DNA from: Xanthomonas hydrangeae
GTDB taxonomy: Bacteria > Pseudomonadota > Gammaproteobacteria > Xanthomonadales > Xanthomonadaceae
DNA length: 64,000 nucleotides
NCBI GenBank assembly: GCA_905142475.1
Contig: LR990730.1
Coordinates: 558,001-622,000 of the forward strand
Direction: 5' to 3'
Position numbers and translations under genes: made by a program. Positions 29,994 through 38,953 of the stretch are shown piece by piece (position 1 is the first letter of the stretch; each line of letters begins with the position of its first letter). The notes beneath the pieces were generated by a model that was not told the origin of the DNA, made no database searches, and was given only the letters and a program-made list of their open reading frames with translations.

Positions 29994-31454
29994 CTACTGC
30001 ACCGCAACCGCATCGGTGGCGCCGGATTGCCAGCCACCGCCCAGCGCCTTGAAGGTGGCCACTGCACTGCGTGCCGCATCGGTGCGCGCCTGCACCTGCG
30101 CATCGGAGGCACGCAGCAAGCTGTCGTCGGCATTCAAGACTTCGATCAGGCTGACCACGCCTTTCTCATAGGCCAGCGCCGATGCACCACGCGCCTTGCC
30201 GAGTGCATCCACACCTTGCGATAACACCGCTGCCTGCTGCTCGCGTTTGACCAGTGCGGTCAACGCATTCTCCACGTCTTCCGTGGCGCGCAACACGGCC
30301 AGGCGATACGCGGCCAGCTGCTCGGCTTCCTGTCCCTTGGCCTGTGCGATCTGCGCGTTGATGCGGCCGAAATCGAACAGCCGCCAGCGCAAACCCAGCA
30401 CGCCGGCAGATTGGCTGGCATCGCCGGTGAACAGGTTGGCGCCGGAGATGGCGGTGGCGCTGCCGAGTAATCCGCTAAGCGAAAATTTCGGGTAGTACTC
30501 GGCCATCGCCACGCCGATGCGCGCGTTCGACGCTGCTAGCCGGCGCTCGGCAACGATCAGGTCCGGGCGGCGCCGCAGCAGGTCGCCGGGCGTGCCCGTT
30601 TCGGCAATGCGCGGTGCAAGTGGAATGGGTTTGCTTGTGGCCAGCTCTGCACGATGCGTCCCTGGCGCAACGCCCAACATCACGTCCAGTGCATTCATCG
30701 CCGCGACCAGGCCGCTTTCGATACCGGGCACCGATGCCTGCGCCTGTGCAAGCGCGCCTTGTGCCTGGTGCAGCTGCAGCTCGGGGGCGAGTCCTTTGCC
30801 ATGCAGCAGCGTCACCATGGACAGCAGGCCCTGCTGGGTGGCGACCTGGCGCTGCGCCACCTCCAGCCGTGCCTGCAGGCCGCGGATGCTGATGTAGATG
30901 TCGGCGGTCTGCGCGGCCACCGCCAGACGGGTGGCCGCTGCACCGGCTTCGCTGGCCTGGTAGTCGGCGAGTGCGGCCTGGCGCCCGCGGCGCAGGCCGC
31001 CGAACAGATCCAGCTCCCAGCTCGCGCCCAGGTTGGCTTCGTAGGTGCTGGCATAGCGGTCGAAGTTGGGCGTGCTGTCGAGCACCTGGCCGAGCGGCGT
31101 TTCCAGCGACTGATAGGCGCGGGTCGCGTTGCCGCTGATGTTGCCTGAAGGCAGCAGTGCGGCCGTGGCAGGGGTCAGCCCGGCGCGGGCTTGACTGACA
31201 CGTGCGCTGGCCTGGGCCAGGTCCAGGTTCTGCGCCAGCGCCTGGGTGACGTAGCGGCTCAGGTCCGGGTCGTCGAAACCGGTCCACCAGGTCGATAGAT
31301 CGGCCTGTGTGGCGGCCTGGCGCTGCTCGGCCGCTGCCTGGCCGAGATAGCGATCGGGCAGGGGCGCCGAGGGGCGGGCGTACTCGGGGCCAACCGCGCA
31401 GCCTGCGGCAAGACTGGCGGCGATGAGCGCGGCAAGGGTGCGAAGTGACGACAT
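29994..31454 (-). CDS. RND efflux outer-membrane lipoprotein (NodT/OprM family)
   Basis: The protein has 486 residues. The signal peptide ends in lipobox SLAAGC, so it is acylated. It is a TolC-like outer membrane factor made of two repeated OEP domains. WWTGFDDPDLSRYVTQALAQ, ASWELDLFGGLRRGR, LLRRRPDLIVAERRLAASNA and WRLFDFGRINAQIAQ are all typical of the NodT family. It is transcribed divergently from the TetR gene, across a palindromic operator. It should form the exit duct for the adaptor/permease pair encoded at 32.2-36.5 kb. Confidence 0.93.
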   Translation of the reverse strand: MSSLRTLAALIAASLAAGCAVGPEYARPSAPLPDRYLGQAAAEQRQAATQADLSTWWTGFDDPDLSRYVTQALAQNLDLAQASARVSQARAGLTPATAALLPSGNISGNATRAYQSLETPLGQVLDSTPNFDRYASTYEANLGASWELDLFGGLRRGRQAALADYQASEAGAAATRLAVAAQTADIYISIRGLQARLEVAQRQVATQQGLLSMVTLLHGKGLAPELQLHQAQGALAQAQASVPGIESGLVAAMNALDVMLGVAPGTHRAELATSKPIPLAPRIAETGTPGDLLRRRPDLIVAERRLAASNARIGVAMAEYYPKFSLSGLLGSATAISGANLFTGDASQSAGVLGLRWRLFDFGRINAQIAQAKGQEAEQLAAYRLAVLRATEDVENALTALVKREQQAAVLSQGVDALGKARGASALAYEKGVVSLIEVLNADDSLLRASDAQVQARTDAARSAVATFKALGGGWQSGATDAVAVQ

Positions 31455-31483
31455 GACGGTACCGACGAAGGCAATGGCGGGAT

Positions 31484-31507
31484 GTGACTATAATACGAAA
31501 TAGTCAC
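31484..31507. promoter_or_regulatory. TetR operator O1
   Basis: Perfect palindrome GTGACTAT-N8-ATAGTCAC, 24 bases, between the divergent outer-membrane and TetR genes. It ends 37 bases before the TetR start. The same half-site recurs at 32171-32194. Confidence 0.85.
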
Positions 31508-31544
31508 TTTTGTGCGGATTGTGTTTGAGCGCTAAGCTGTCGGC

Positions 31545-32162
31545 ATGAGCAAAGCATCCAGCTATCCCGTTTCAGGCCGTGGTCCGGCCGATCACGATGT
31601 GCGCGACCAGATCGTGGCAGCGGCAACCGAGCACTTCAGCCGCTACGGCTACGAGAAGACGGCCGTGTCCGATCTGGCCAAGGCGATCGGGTTCTCCAAG
31701 GCCTACATCTACAAGTTCTTCCCGTCCAAGCAGGCGATCGGCGAGATGATCTGCAGCAATTGCCTGCGCGTGATCGAGGACGAAGTCCGCGCGGCACTGG
31801 CAGAGACCGAGTCGCCGCCGGAGAAATTGCGCAGGATGTTCAAGGTGATCATCGAAGCCAGCCTTCGGTTGTTCTTCCAGGACCGCAAGCTTTACGAGAT
31901 CGCCGCGTCGGCGGCCACGGAGCGCTGGCAGTCGGTGCTGACCTATGAAGAGCGCATCCAGAAACTGCTGCAGGAGATCCTGCTGCAAGGGCGGCAGAGC
32001 GGCGATTTCGAGCGCAAGACGCCGCTGGACGAGTCGACCCAGGCCTTGTACGTGTTGATCCGGCCGTACACCAATCCACTGCTGATGCAGCACAGCCTGG
32101 ACGTCATCGACGATGTTCCGGGGCTGCTGTCGAGTCTGGTGCTGCGGAGTTTGTCGCCCTAG
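31545..32162 (+). CDS. TetR/AcrR family repressor of the RND efflux system
   Basis: The protein has 205 residues. The N-terminal helix-turn-helix reads HFSRYGYEKTAVSDLAKAIG, then FSKAYIYKFFPSKQAIGEMI, at residues of about 32-70. The larger C-terminal ligand domain is LRLFFQDRKLYEIAASAATE and beyond. It lies between the outer-membrane gene (divergent) and the adaptor gene (same direction), with near-identical palindromes on both sides of it. Autoregulation plus repression of the pump is the simple reading. The inducer is unknown. Confidence 0.92.
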   Translation: MSKASSYPVSGRGPADHDVRDQIVAAATEHFSRYGYEKTAVSDLAKAIGFSKAYIYKFFPSKQAIGEMICSNCLRVIEDEVRAALAETESPPEKLRRMFKVIIEASLRLFFQDRKLYEIAASAATERWQSVLTYEERIQKLLQEILLQGRQSGDFERKTPLDESTQALYVLIRPYTNPLLMQHSLDVIDDVPGLLSSLVLRSLSP

Positions 32163-32170
32163 AGGTGGTT

Positions 32171-32194
32171 GTGACTATTGACTGTTTTAGTCAC
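32171..32194. promoter_or_regulatory. TetR operator O2
   Basis: GTGACTAT-N8-TTAGTCAC, 24 bases, with the same half-site and spacing as O1 and one mismatch. It is placed eight bases after the TetR stop and 44 before the adaptor start. Confidence 0.82.
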
Positions 32195-32238
32195 AAGTCT
32201 CAGGATGCGAGTCTTCATCAGATCGCTTCGGGATTCCC

Positions 32239-33399
32239 ATGCTTCGGCGCCGCCTCGTTACCTACACCGTTCTGTGTGTCCTGCCGCTGGCACTGATTGC
32301 CTGCGGCGGCAAGGCGCAGCCCGACCCACGCACCGCAGCCCCGCTGGTCCGGGTGGCCACGGTAGGCGACGCCAGCAGCGCGGCGCGCAGTTTCTCCGGC
32401 ACCGTGGCGGCCCGGGTGCAGAGCGATCTGGGCTTCCGGGTTTCGGGGAAGGTGTCCGAGCGCCTGGTCGATGCCGGGCAGAGCGTCAAACGTGGGCAGC
32501 CGCTTTTGCGGATCGACCCGGTGGACCTGCAGCTGGCCGCGCGCGCCCAGCAGGATGCAGTTGCCGCGGCGCGGGCACGCGCGCAGCAGACTGCCGACGA
32601 TGAGGCGCGCTACCGCGATTTGCGCGGCACCGGCGCCATCTCCGCCTCGGCCTATGACCAGATCAAGGCGGCCGCCGATGCGGCCAAGGCGCAGCTGAGC
32701 GCCGCCCAGGCCCAGGCCGATGTCGCGCGCAATGCCAATCGCTATACCGACCTGCTGGCCGATGCCGACGGCGTGGTGATGGAAACGCTGGTGGAGCCGG
32801 GCCAGGTGGTCGCGGCCGGGCAGCCGGTGGTACGGCTGGCCCATGCCGGGCGCCGCGAGGCCATCATCCAGTTGCCGGAAACCCTGCGCCCGCAGGTCGG
32901 TTCCGTTGCCCAGGCGACGTTGTTCGGCAATGCCGCCGTCAGCGTGCCGGCTACCTTGCGCCAGCTGTCCGAGAGCGCCGACCGGCTGACCCGCACCTTC
33001 GAAGCGCGTTATGTGCTCGACGGCGCGCTGGCAGACGCGCCGCTGGGGACCACCGTCAGCATCCGGGTTCCCGCCAGCGCTGCCTCGGATGCCACGGCCA
33101 GCACGCAGACCGGCCTGCAGGTACCGCTGGCCGCGCTGTTCGATGCGGGCAAGGGGACGGGGGTGTGGGTGATTGCCGGCAATCCGGCCAAGGTGAGCTG
33201 GCGGCCGGTGACGGTGCTGGGCCTGGACGACGACCATGCCAACGTTGCCGGCAAGCTGGCGCGTGGCGAGCGCATCGTGGCGCTGGGCGCGCACCTGTTG
33301 CGCGAAGGTGAGCAGGTGCGGATTGCCAACACGAGTGCGCCTGCCAATGGCGCGACCAGTGCTACCAGGACCGCGAGCGCGGCAGGAGCGCAGCCGTGA
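32239..33399 (+). CDS. RND efflux periplasmic adaptor lipoprotein
   Basis: A membrane-fusion protein of 386 residues. The signal sequence ends in LALIAC, a lipobox. Order: barrel-sandwich half (SDLGFRVSGKVSERLVDAGQ, then SVKRGQPLLRIDPVDL), helical hairpin with many Ala/Gln residues, second lipoyl half (ADGVVMETLVEPGQVVAAGQ), then beta-barrel and membrane-proximal domains. It bridges the permease to the outer-membrane factor. The stop overlaps the permease GTG start by four bases. Confidence 0.92.
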   Translation: MLRRRLVTYTVLCVLPLALIACGGKAQPDPRTAAPLVRVATVGDASSAARSFSGTVAARVQSDLGFRVSGKVSERLVDAGQSVKRGQPLLRIDPVDLQLAARAQQDAVAAARARAQQTADDEARYRDLRGTGAISASAYDQIKAAADAAKAQLSAAQAQADVARNANRYTDLLADADGVVMETLVEPGQVVAAGQPVVRLAHAGRREAIIQLPETLRPQVGSVAQATLFGNAAVSVPATLRQLSESADRLTRTFEARYVLDGALADAPLGTTVSIRVPASAASDATASTQTGLQVPLAALFDAGKGTGVWVIAGNPAKVSWRPVTVLGLDDDHANVAGKLARGERIVALGAHLLREGEQVRIANTSAPANGATSATRTASAAGAQP

Positions 33400-36300
33400 G
33401 CGAGGGCCGCTTCAATCTCTCCGCGCTGGCGGTGCGCGAGCGCTCCATCACGCTGTTTCTGATCTTTCTGATTTCGCTGGCCGGCCTGGTCGCGTTCCTC
33501 AAGCTTGGCCGCGCGGAGGACCCGGCTTTTACCGTCAAGGTGATGACCATCATCACTGCCTGGCCGGGCGCAACGCCGCAGGAAATGCAGGACCAGGTCG
33601 CCGAAAAACTCGAAAAGCGCCTGCAGGAACTGCGCTGGTACGACCGCAGCGAAACCTATACGCGCCCCGGCCTTGCGTTCACCACCTTGACCTTGCTGGA
33701 CAGCACGCCGCCCGGCCAGGTGCAGGAGCAGTTCTACCAGGCGCGCAAGAAAGTGGGCGACGAAGTCGGCAACCTGCCGGCCGGCGTGATCGGGCCGATG
33801 GTCAACGACGAATATGCCGACGTCACCTTTGCGCTGTTCGCCCTCAAGGCCAAGGGCGAGCCGCAACGCTTGCTTGCGCGCGATGCGGAAAGCCTGCGCC
33901 AGCGCATGCTGCATGTGCCGGGCGTCAAGAAGGTCAACATCATCGGCGAACAGCCCGAGCGCATCTTCGTGGAGTTCTCGCACGAGCGCCTGGCCACGCT
34001 GGGCGTTAGTCCGCAGGAGGTGTTTGCCGCGCTCAATGCACAGAACGCCTTGAATGCGGCAGGTTCGGTGGAAACGCGCGGGCCCCAGGTGTTCATCCGC
34101 CTGGATGGTGCGCTCGACAGCCTGCAGAAGATTCGCGACACCCCGCTGGTGGTGCAGGGCCGCACCTTGAAGCTGTCCGATATCGCCAGCGTCAAACGTG
34201 GTTATGAAGATCCCTCCACCTTCATGATCCGCAGCGGCGGCGAGCCGGCATTGCTGCTGGGCATCATCATGCGCGACGGCTGGAACGGGCTGGAGTTGGG
34301 CAAGTCGCTGGACAGCGAAGTGGGCGCGATCAATGCCGAGCTGCCGCTGGGCATGACGCTGAGCAAGGTCACCGACCAGGCGGTCAACATCGACGCGTCG
34401 GTGGGCGAGTTCATGACCAAGTTCTTCGTCGCATTGCTGGTGGTGATGCTGGTGTGCTTCGTCAGCATGGGCTGGCGCGTGGGTATCGTGGTGGCGGCGG
34501 CAGTGCCGTTGACGCTGGCGGCGGTGTTCGTGGTGATGCTGGCCACCGGCAAGAACTTCGACCGCATCACGCTGGGGTCGTTGATCCTGGCGCTGGGATT
34601 GCTGGTGGACGACGCCATCATCGCCATCGAGATGATGGTGGTGAAGATGGAGGAAGGCTACAGCCGCGTCGCCGCATCGGCCTATGCGTGGAGCCACACC
34701 GCCGCGCCGATGTTGTCCGGTACGCTGGTGACGGCGGTCGGCTTCATGCCGAACGGGTTTGCCGCCTCCACCGCCGGCGAATACACCAGCAACATGTTCT
34801 GGATCGTGGGCATCGCGCTGATCGTCTCGTGGGTGGTGGCGGTGGTGTTTACGCCCTATCTGGGCGTCAAACTGCTGCCCGACCTGAAGAAGGTCGAAGG
34901 CGGCCACGCCGCGATGTACGACACGCCGCGCTACAACCGCTTTCGCACTGCGCTGGAGCGTGTCATCGCGCGCAAGTGGCTGGTGGCCGGTTCGGTGATC
35001 GGGTTGTTTGTCCTGGCCATCCTTGGCATGGGCATCGTCAAGAAGCAGTTCTTCCCGATCTCCGATCGCCCCGAAGTGCTGGTCGAAGTACAACTGCCGT
35101 ACGGCACTTCGATCACCCAGACCAGCGCCGCCACCGCCAAGCTGGAGGCCTGGCTTGCCAAGCAGGACGAAGCGAAGATTGTCACCGCGTATATCGGGCA
35201 GGGCGCGCCGCGCTTCTTCCTGGCAATGGGCCCGGAGTTGCCGGATCCCTCCTTCGCCAAGATCGTGGTGCGCACCGACAACCCGCACGAACGCGATGCA
35301 TTGAAGCTGCGCATGCGCAAGGCCGTCTCCGAAGGCCTGGCACCGGAGGCGCGCGTGCGTGTGACGCAACTGACCTTCGGCCCTTACTCGCAATTTCCGG
35401 TGGCGTACCGTGTCAGTGGTGCCGACCCGCAGGTGTTGCGCAGTATCGCCGCGCAGGTCAAGCAGGTCCTGCAGGACAGCCCGATGCTGCGCACCGTCAA
35501 CACCGACTGGGGCACGCGCACCCCCACGCTGCATTTCACCCTGGACCAGGACCGCCTGCAGGCGGTGGGGTTGACCTCGACCGCGATGGCCCAGCAACTG
35601 CAGTTCCTGCTCAGTGGTGTGCCGATCACGCTGGTGCGCGAAGATATTCGCAGCGTGCAGGTGGTGGCGCGTTCGGCCGGCGACACGCGCTTCGATCCGG
35701 CACGCATCGCCGATTTCACCCTGGCCGGTGCCAATGGCCAACGCGTGCCTTTGTCGCAGGTGGGCAGCGTGGAAGTGCGGATGGAAGAGCCGATCCTGCG
35801 CCGCCGCGATCGTGTGCCGACGATCACGGTGGGCGGCGATGTCGACGACCAGCTGCAGCCGCCGGATGTCTCGGCCGCGATCACCAGGCAGTTGCAGCCG
35901 ATCATCGACAAACTGCCCAGCGGATATCAGATCAAGCAGGCCGGTTCCATCGAGGAATCCGGCAAGGCGACTGCCGCGATGCTGCCGTTGTTCCCGATCA
36001 TGCTGGCGGTCACCTTGATCATCATCATCCTGCAGGTGCGCTCGATCTCGGCGATGGTGATGGTGTTCCTGACCAGCCCGCTGGGCCTGATCGGCGTGGT
36101 GCCGACCTTGATCCTGTTCCAGCAACCCTTCGGCATCAATGCGCTGGTGGGCCTGATCGCGTTGTCGGGCATCCTGATGCGTAACACACTGATCCTGATC
36201 GGGCAGATCCACCACAACGAGGCCGAAGGCCTGGACCCGTTCCATGCCCTGGTGGAAGCCACCGTGCAGCGCGCCCGGCCGGTGATCCTGACCGCGCTGG

Positions 36301-36488
36301 CGGCGATCCTGGCGTTCATCCCGCTCACGCACTCGGTGTTCTGGGGCACGCTGGCGTACACGCTGATCGGCGGTACCCTGGCCGGCACCATCCTGACGCT
36401 GGTGTTCCTGCCGGCGATGTATTCGATCTGGTTCAAGATCCGCCCCGATTCCGGCAGCAGCACGCCGGCGGTGGCACAGCACGCGTAA
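33396..36488 (+). CDS. RND efflux permease
   Basis: An inner-membrane proton-driven pump of 1030 residues with the usual twelve-helix, two-loop layout. Helix 1 is SITLFLIFLISLAGLVAFL. The first periplasmic loop begins GRAEDPAFTVKVMTIITAWPG, and the second loop starts after GMGIVKKQFFPISDRPEVLV. The conserved acidic pair in helix 4 is in LILALGLLVDDAIIAIEMMV. It belongs to the HAE-1-like side of the superfamily, but not closely to AcrB/MexB. It starts with GTG inside the adaptor stop. The substrate is not predictable. Confidence 0.93.
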   Translation: MSEGRFNLSALAVRERSITLFLIFLISLAGLVAFLKLGRAEDPAFTVKVMTIITAWPGATPQEMQDQVAEKLEKRLQELRWYDRSETYTRPGLAFTTLTLLDSTPPGQVQEQFYQARKKVGDEVGNLPAGVIGPMVNDEYADVTFALFALKAKGEPQRLLARDAESLRQRMLHVPGVKKVNIIGEQPERIFVEFSHERLATLGVSPQEVFAALNAQNALNAAGSVETRGPQVFIRLDGALDSLQKIRDTPLVVQGRTLKLSDIASVKRGYEDPSTFMIRSGGEPALLLGIIMRDGWNGLELGKSLDSEVGAINAELPLGMTLSKVTDQAVNIDASVGEFMTKFFVALLVVMLVCFVSMGWRVGIVVAAAVPLTLAAVFVVMLATGKNFDRITLGSLILALGLLVDDAIIAIEMMVVKMEEGYSRVAASAYAWSHTAAPMLSGTLVTAVGFMPNGFAASTAGEYTSNMFWIVGIALIVSWVVAVVFTPYLGVKLLPDLKKVEGGHAAMYDTPRYNRFRTALERVIARKWLVAGSVIGLFVLAILGMGIVKKQFFPISDRPEVLVEVQLPYGTSITQTSAATAKLEAWLAKQDEAKIVTAYIGQGAPRFFLAMGPELPDPSFAKIVVRTDNPHERDALKLRMRKAVSEGLAPEARVRVTQLTFGPYSQFPVAYRVSGADPQVLRSIAAQVKQVLQDSPMLRTVNTDWGTRTPTLHFTLDQDRLQAVGLTSTAMAQQLQFLLSGVPITLVREDIRSVQVVARSAGDTRFDPARIADFTLAGANGQRVPLSQVGSVEVRMEEPILRRRDRVPTITVGGDVDDQLQPPDVSAAITRQLQPIIDKLPSGYQIKQAGSIEESGKATAAMLPLFPIMLAVTLIIIILQVRSISAMVMVFLTSPLGLIGVVPTLILFQQPFGINALVGLIALSGILMRNTLILIGQIHHNEAEGLDPFHALVEATVQRARPVILTALAAILAFIPLTHSVFWGTLAYTLIGGTLAGTILTLVFLPAMYSIWFKIRPDSGSSTPAVAQHA

Positions 36489-36490
36489 GG

Positions 36491-36526
36491 CGCCTGGGCG
36501 GCGGCAGTGATGCCGCCGCCCAGGCG
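36491..36526 (+). terminator. Strong hairpin after the RND operon
   Basis: A perfect 16-bp stem (36491-36506 with 36511-36526) closed by a GTGA tetraloop, two bases after the permease stop codon. Only a few T follow. Confidence 0.7.
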
Positions 36527-36793
36527 TGTCGTGTTTGCCGAGTACGACCGCGAACGTGGGGTGGCCAGCCGTGCGGTCACCGGCTACATCGACAACGCGC
36601 CGGAACCGCAGGACGTGGCCACCACCGCATCCACGTGCGGCGACTGGTCAATGCTCATGCTGCATGTTGCATGCCGATTCCGAGCACCGACTGCGCCCGC
36701 GTGGCGGTGCGCTCAGTGGTTTTGTCTGCGGCTCCAAAGCGTCGTGTGCCCCATGCACCTGGGGTCCGGCTGCAGGGAGTGGTCGAGCACCCG
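36527..36793. other. Intergenic sequence between convergent genes
   Basis: With the preceding hairpin this makes about 305 bases without a gene. I see nothing further in it. Confidence 0.4.
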
Positions 36794-37555
36794 TTACACC
36801 TGGTCGGTCGGCACCACATACACTTCGGCAATGTTGACGTTCGCCGGTGCCTGCGCTGCGAACAGGATGGTGTCGGCAATATCCATCGGATCCAGCATGC
36901 GAACCGTGCCGGCATAACCGGCCATCATTGCCTGATATTCCGCGCTGGTGGTCTGTGCCGGAAGCTCGGTTGCGACGATGCCCGGTTGAATGCTGGTGAC
37001 GCGGATGTTGTGCTTCTTGCCGACTTCCATGCGCAGGCCTTCGGTGAACGCGGTCACGGCAAACTTGCTTGCCGAGTACACCGCAAATCCCTGGCCGAAG
37101 ACCTTGCGCCCGGCGATCGATGAAGTATTGAAGACGTGGCCGGAATGCTGCTTGATCATCTGCGGCAGCACTGCGGCGGCCACGTTGAGCACGCCTTTCA
37201 CGTTGACATCGATCATCTGTTCCCATTCGTCGGTATGGAAGTCATCGATGCTGGACAGCGGCATGATGCCGGCATTGTTGACCAGCACATCGATTGCGCC
37301 ATAAGCGGCGATCAGGGCTGCGACGCCGGCAGCGACCGAGTCCTTGTTGGCGACATCCATTTGCAGCACGACGGCCTGGCCGCCGGCCTGTTCGATGTCC
37401 GATTTCAATGCCTGCAGCCGGTCGATGCGACGTGCGGCAATGCCCACCTTCATTCCTGCCGCTGCGAGTTTCTTTGCCGTTGCGCTACCGATGCCGCTGG
37501 AGGCGCCGGTAATCAGGGCCACTTTGCCGTGGAGCTCATTCGTTGACATTGACAT
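36794..37555 (-). CDS. SDR family NAD(P)-dependent oxidoreductase
   Basis: The protein has 253 residues. Cofactor loop ITGASSGIGSATAKKLA; NNAGIMPLSSIDD; catalytic Ser in NTSSIAGRKVFGQG; YSASKFAVTAFTEGLRME with Tyr and Lys; IQPGIVATELP. It resembles the YdfG/serine-dehydrogenase-like classical SDRs. The basic ARRIDR after the second strand suggests NADP. It is divergent from an HxlR regulator, a common pairing in which the regulator controls the reductase. Confidence 0.9.
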   Translation of the reverse strand: MSMSTNELHGKVALITGASSGIGSATAKKLAAAGMKVGIAARRIDRLQALKSDIEQAGGQAVVLQMDVANKDSVAAGVAALIAAYGAIDVLVNNAGIMPLSSIDDFHTDEWEQMIDVNVKGVLNVAAAVLPQMIKQHSGHVFNTSSIAGRKVFGQGFAVYSASKFAVTAFTEGLRMEVGKKHNIRVTSIQPGIVATELPAQTTSAEYQAMMAGYAGTVRMLDPMDIADTILFAAQAPANVNIAEVYVVPTDQV

Positions 37556-37678
37556 TCTCTCGTTGGTTGTCGATGCGGGATTGGACGCGGCGATGCCACG
37601 CCCACTTGGTCTTCAGTACCGACGAGATGATATCTATTCTATACTTAGTTTCAATTACGCACTTTGAGGTAACTAGAT
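37556..37678. promoter_or_regulatory. Divergent promoter region, SDR / HxlR
   Basis: An AT-rich patch (GATATCTATTCTATACTTAG, 37629-37648) stands out from GC-rich surroundings. TATACT could be a -10 for the regulator. ATATCTA at 37630-37636 and TAGATAT at 37674-37680 form an inverted pair 37 bases apart. A role as operator is a guess. Confidence 0.4.
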
Positions 37679-38083
37679 ATGGCCGAGGAAACCGCTGCGC
37701 CCTGCGACCTTTATCGCATCTCCGATATCCGCACCGTGCTGGAGCCGATCGCCAACAAGTGGTCGATCATGATCATGACGGTGCTGTGCAACGGGCCGAC
37801 ACGCTTCAATCAGATCAAGCGGCAACTGGACGGGGTGACGCACAAATCGCTGACCGAAGCGCTGCGGCGGCTGGAGCGGATCGGCTTGATCAGCAGGGAA
37901 GTGATTTCCTCGTCTCCGGTGGCCGTGCAATACCGGCGCACGCCGTTGGGCGACACGCTGGAAGCGCCGTTGATGGCGCTGCTGCACTGGTGCCAGGACC
38001 ACGCCGATGAAGTGATTGCGGCCGAGCAGGCGTTCGGCGCGGGCACGCAAGCGGTGGCGCCAGCAGCGGCAACGGTGGGGTGA
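37679..38083 (+). CDS. HxlR family winged-helix regulator
   Basis: The protein has 134 residues. It contains the HxlR core IANKWSIMIMTVLCNGPTRF, then NQIKRQLDGVTHKSLTEALR and RLERIGLISREV, then the wing with VQYRRTPLGDTL. A cysteine at residue 9 (AAPCDLYRI) is near the position used for electrophile or oxidant sensing in the HypR/YodB group, so redox or quinone sensing is possible. It likely represses the divergent SDR gene. Confidence 0.9.
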   Translation: MAEETAAPCDLYRISDIRTVLEPIANKWSIMIMTVLCNGPTRFNQIKRQLDGVTHKSLTEALRRLERIGLISREVISSSPVAVQYRRTPLGDTLEAPLMALLHWCQDHADEVIAAEQAFGAGTQAVAPAAATVG

Positions 38084-38304
38084 GGTGCTGTGGATGATGC
38101 ACGTGTGCGCCATGCCGGGTTGAGGTGGCAGAGGCTTGCACGTGGCGCTGCCTGGCATCGGTGTGCTCCCCGGCACGAATGCGGCCACGTAATCGAGCGC
38201 AGGCTCACGCAGGTGCCTGTTCGGTCCCACGCCAATGGCCGGCGATTCACCCAGATTGGTCGCGTGGCCTCACAATAGGCGGCCAGTTCCGGAACGATGT
38301 CGCC

Positions 38305-38637
38305 ATGCGCAAGACCTATCAGCTCAACCTCGAAGGCAAGAACCGCGATCGTCTGCTGGAGTCCAGCAAGCACGATATCCGCAAGTACATCCGCCGCGAG
38401 CGCCGCAAGGACTTGCCGGAAGGTGCGGATTACTGGGACTTCGACATGCGCTTCGGGGTGGACGAGGCCAGCGCCGCGCCGCTGCCGCCGGCCGAGTTGA
38501 TCCGCTCGATCAATGCGCTCACCAGCGAAGGTGGCGAACAGTTCTTCGTGGAAATCCTGCGCAAGCCGGGCAAGCGCACTCCGCGCGCCGATGGCGATAG
38601 CGCGATGGGCGGCGAGCTGGATTTCGAGCAGGACTGA
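38305..38637 (+). CDS. DUF6172 family protein
   Basis: The protein has 110 residues and is soluble. MRKTYQLNLEGKNRDRLLES, then KHDIRKYIRRERRKDLPEGA and DYWDFDMRFG is the pattern of DUF6172. The C-terminal part (EQFFVEILRKPGKR) closes the domain, and a short acidic tail follows. Function unknown. The longer frame from 38125 has no protein-like extension. Confidence 0.8.
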   Translation: MRKTYQLNLEGKNRDRLLESSKHDIRKYIRRERRKDLPEGADYWDFDMRFGVDEASAAPLPPAELIRSINALTSEGGEQFFVEILRKPGKRTPRADGDSAMGGELDFEQD

Positions 38638-38953
38638 GTCTTCGCCGCATAGACGTAGCAGTGGATTGCTGCTGCGTTGGCAATGTTTTGCTTGGGCGTC
38701 ATTAGCAACATGCTGGGCGTCACCGCGTGTTGCCTCAGCAGATCTAAAGACAGATGGCGTGCCTGGTCTGCACGAGGCACGTGTTCGGCAGCAGCTGTCG
38801 GCTCATTGCGAAGCCGCAATGCGCCAAGGAGTGCGCAAGACCGGCATTGACGCGTGCTGGACGCTGTCCGGCCTGCGCATGTGCTGCGTGTCTAAGCGCG
38901 GTTCCCGCGCCTTGTCCGCGTGACGACGGCGCGTTACACGTAACTCCCCGCTC
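38638..38953. other. Intergenic region without a recognised feature
   Basis: About 316 bases between a plus-strand gene and the 3' end of the helicase. I see no gene and no clear terminator. Confidence 0.4.

Noticed and set aside
33009..36482. 1157-codon open frame on the minus strand
   Set aside because: It lies entirely opposite the RND adaptor/permease genes. The translation is His/Gln/Arg-rich with no domain, the usual shadow of a GC-biased third position.
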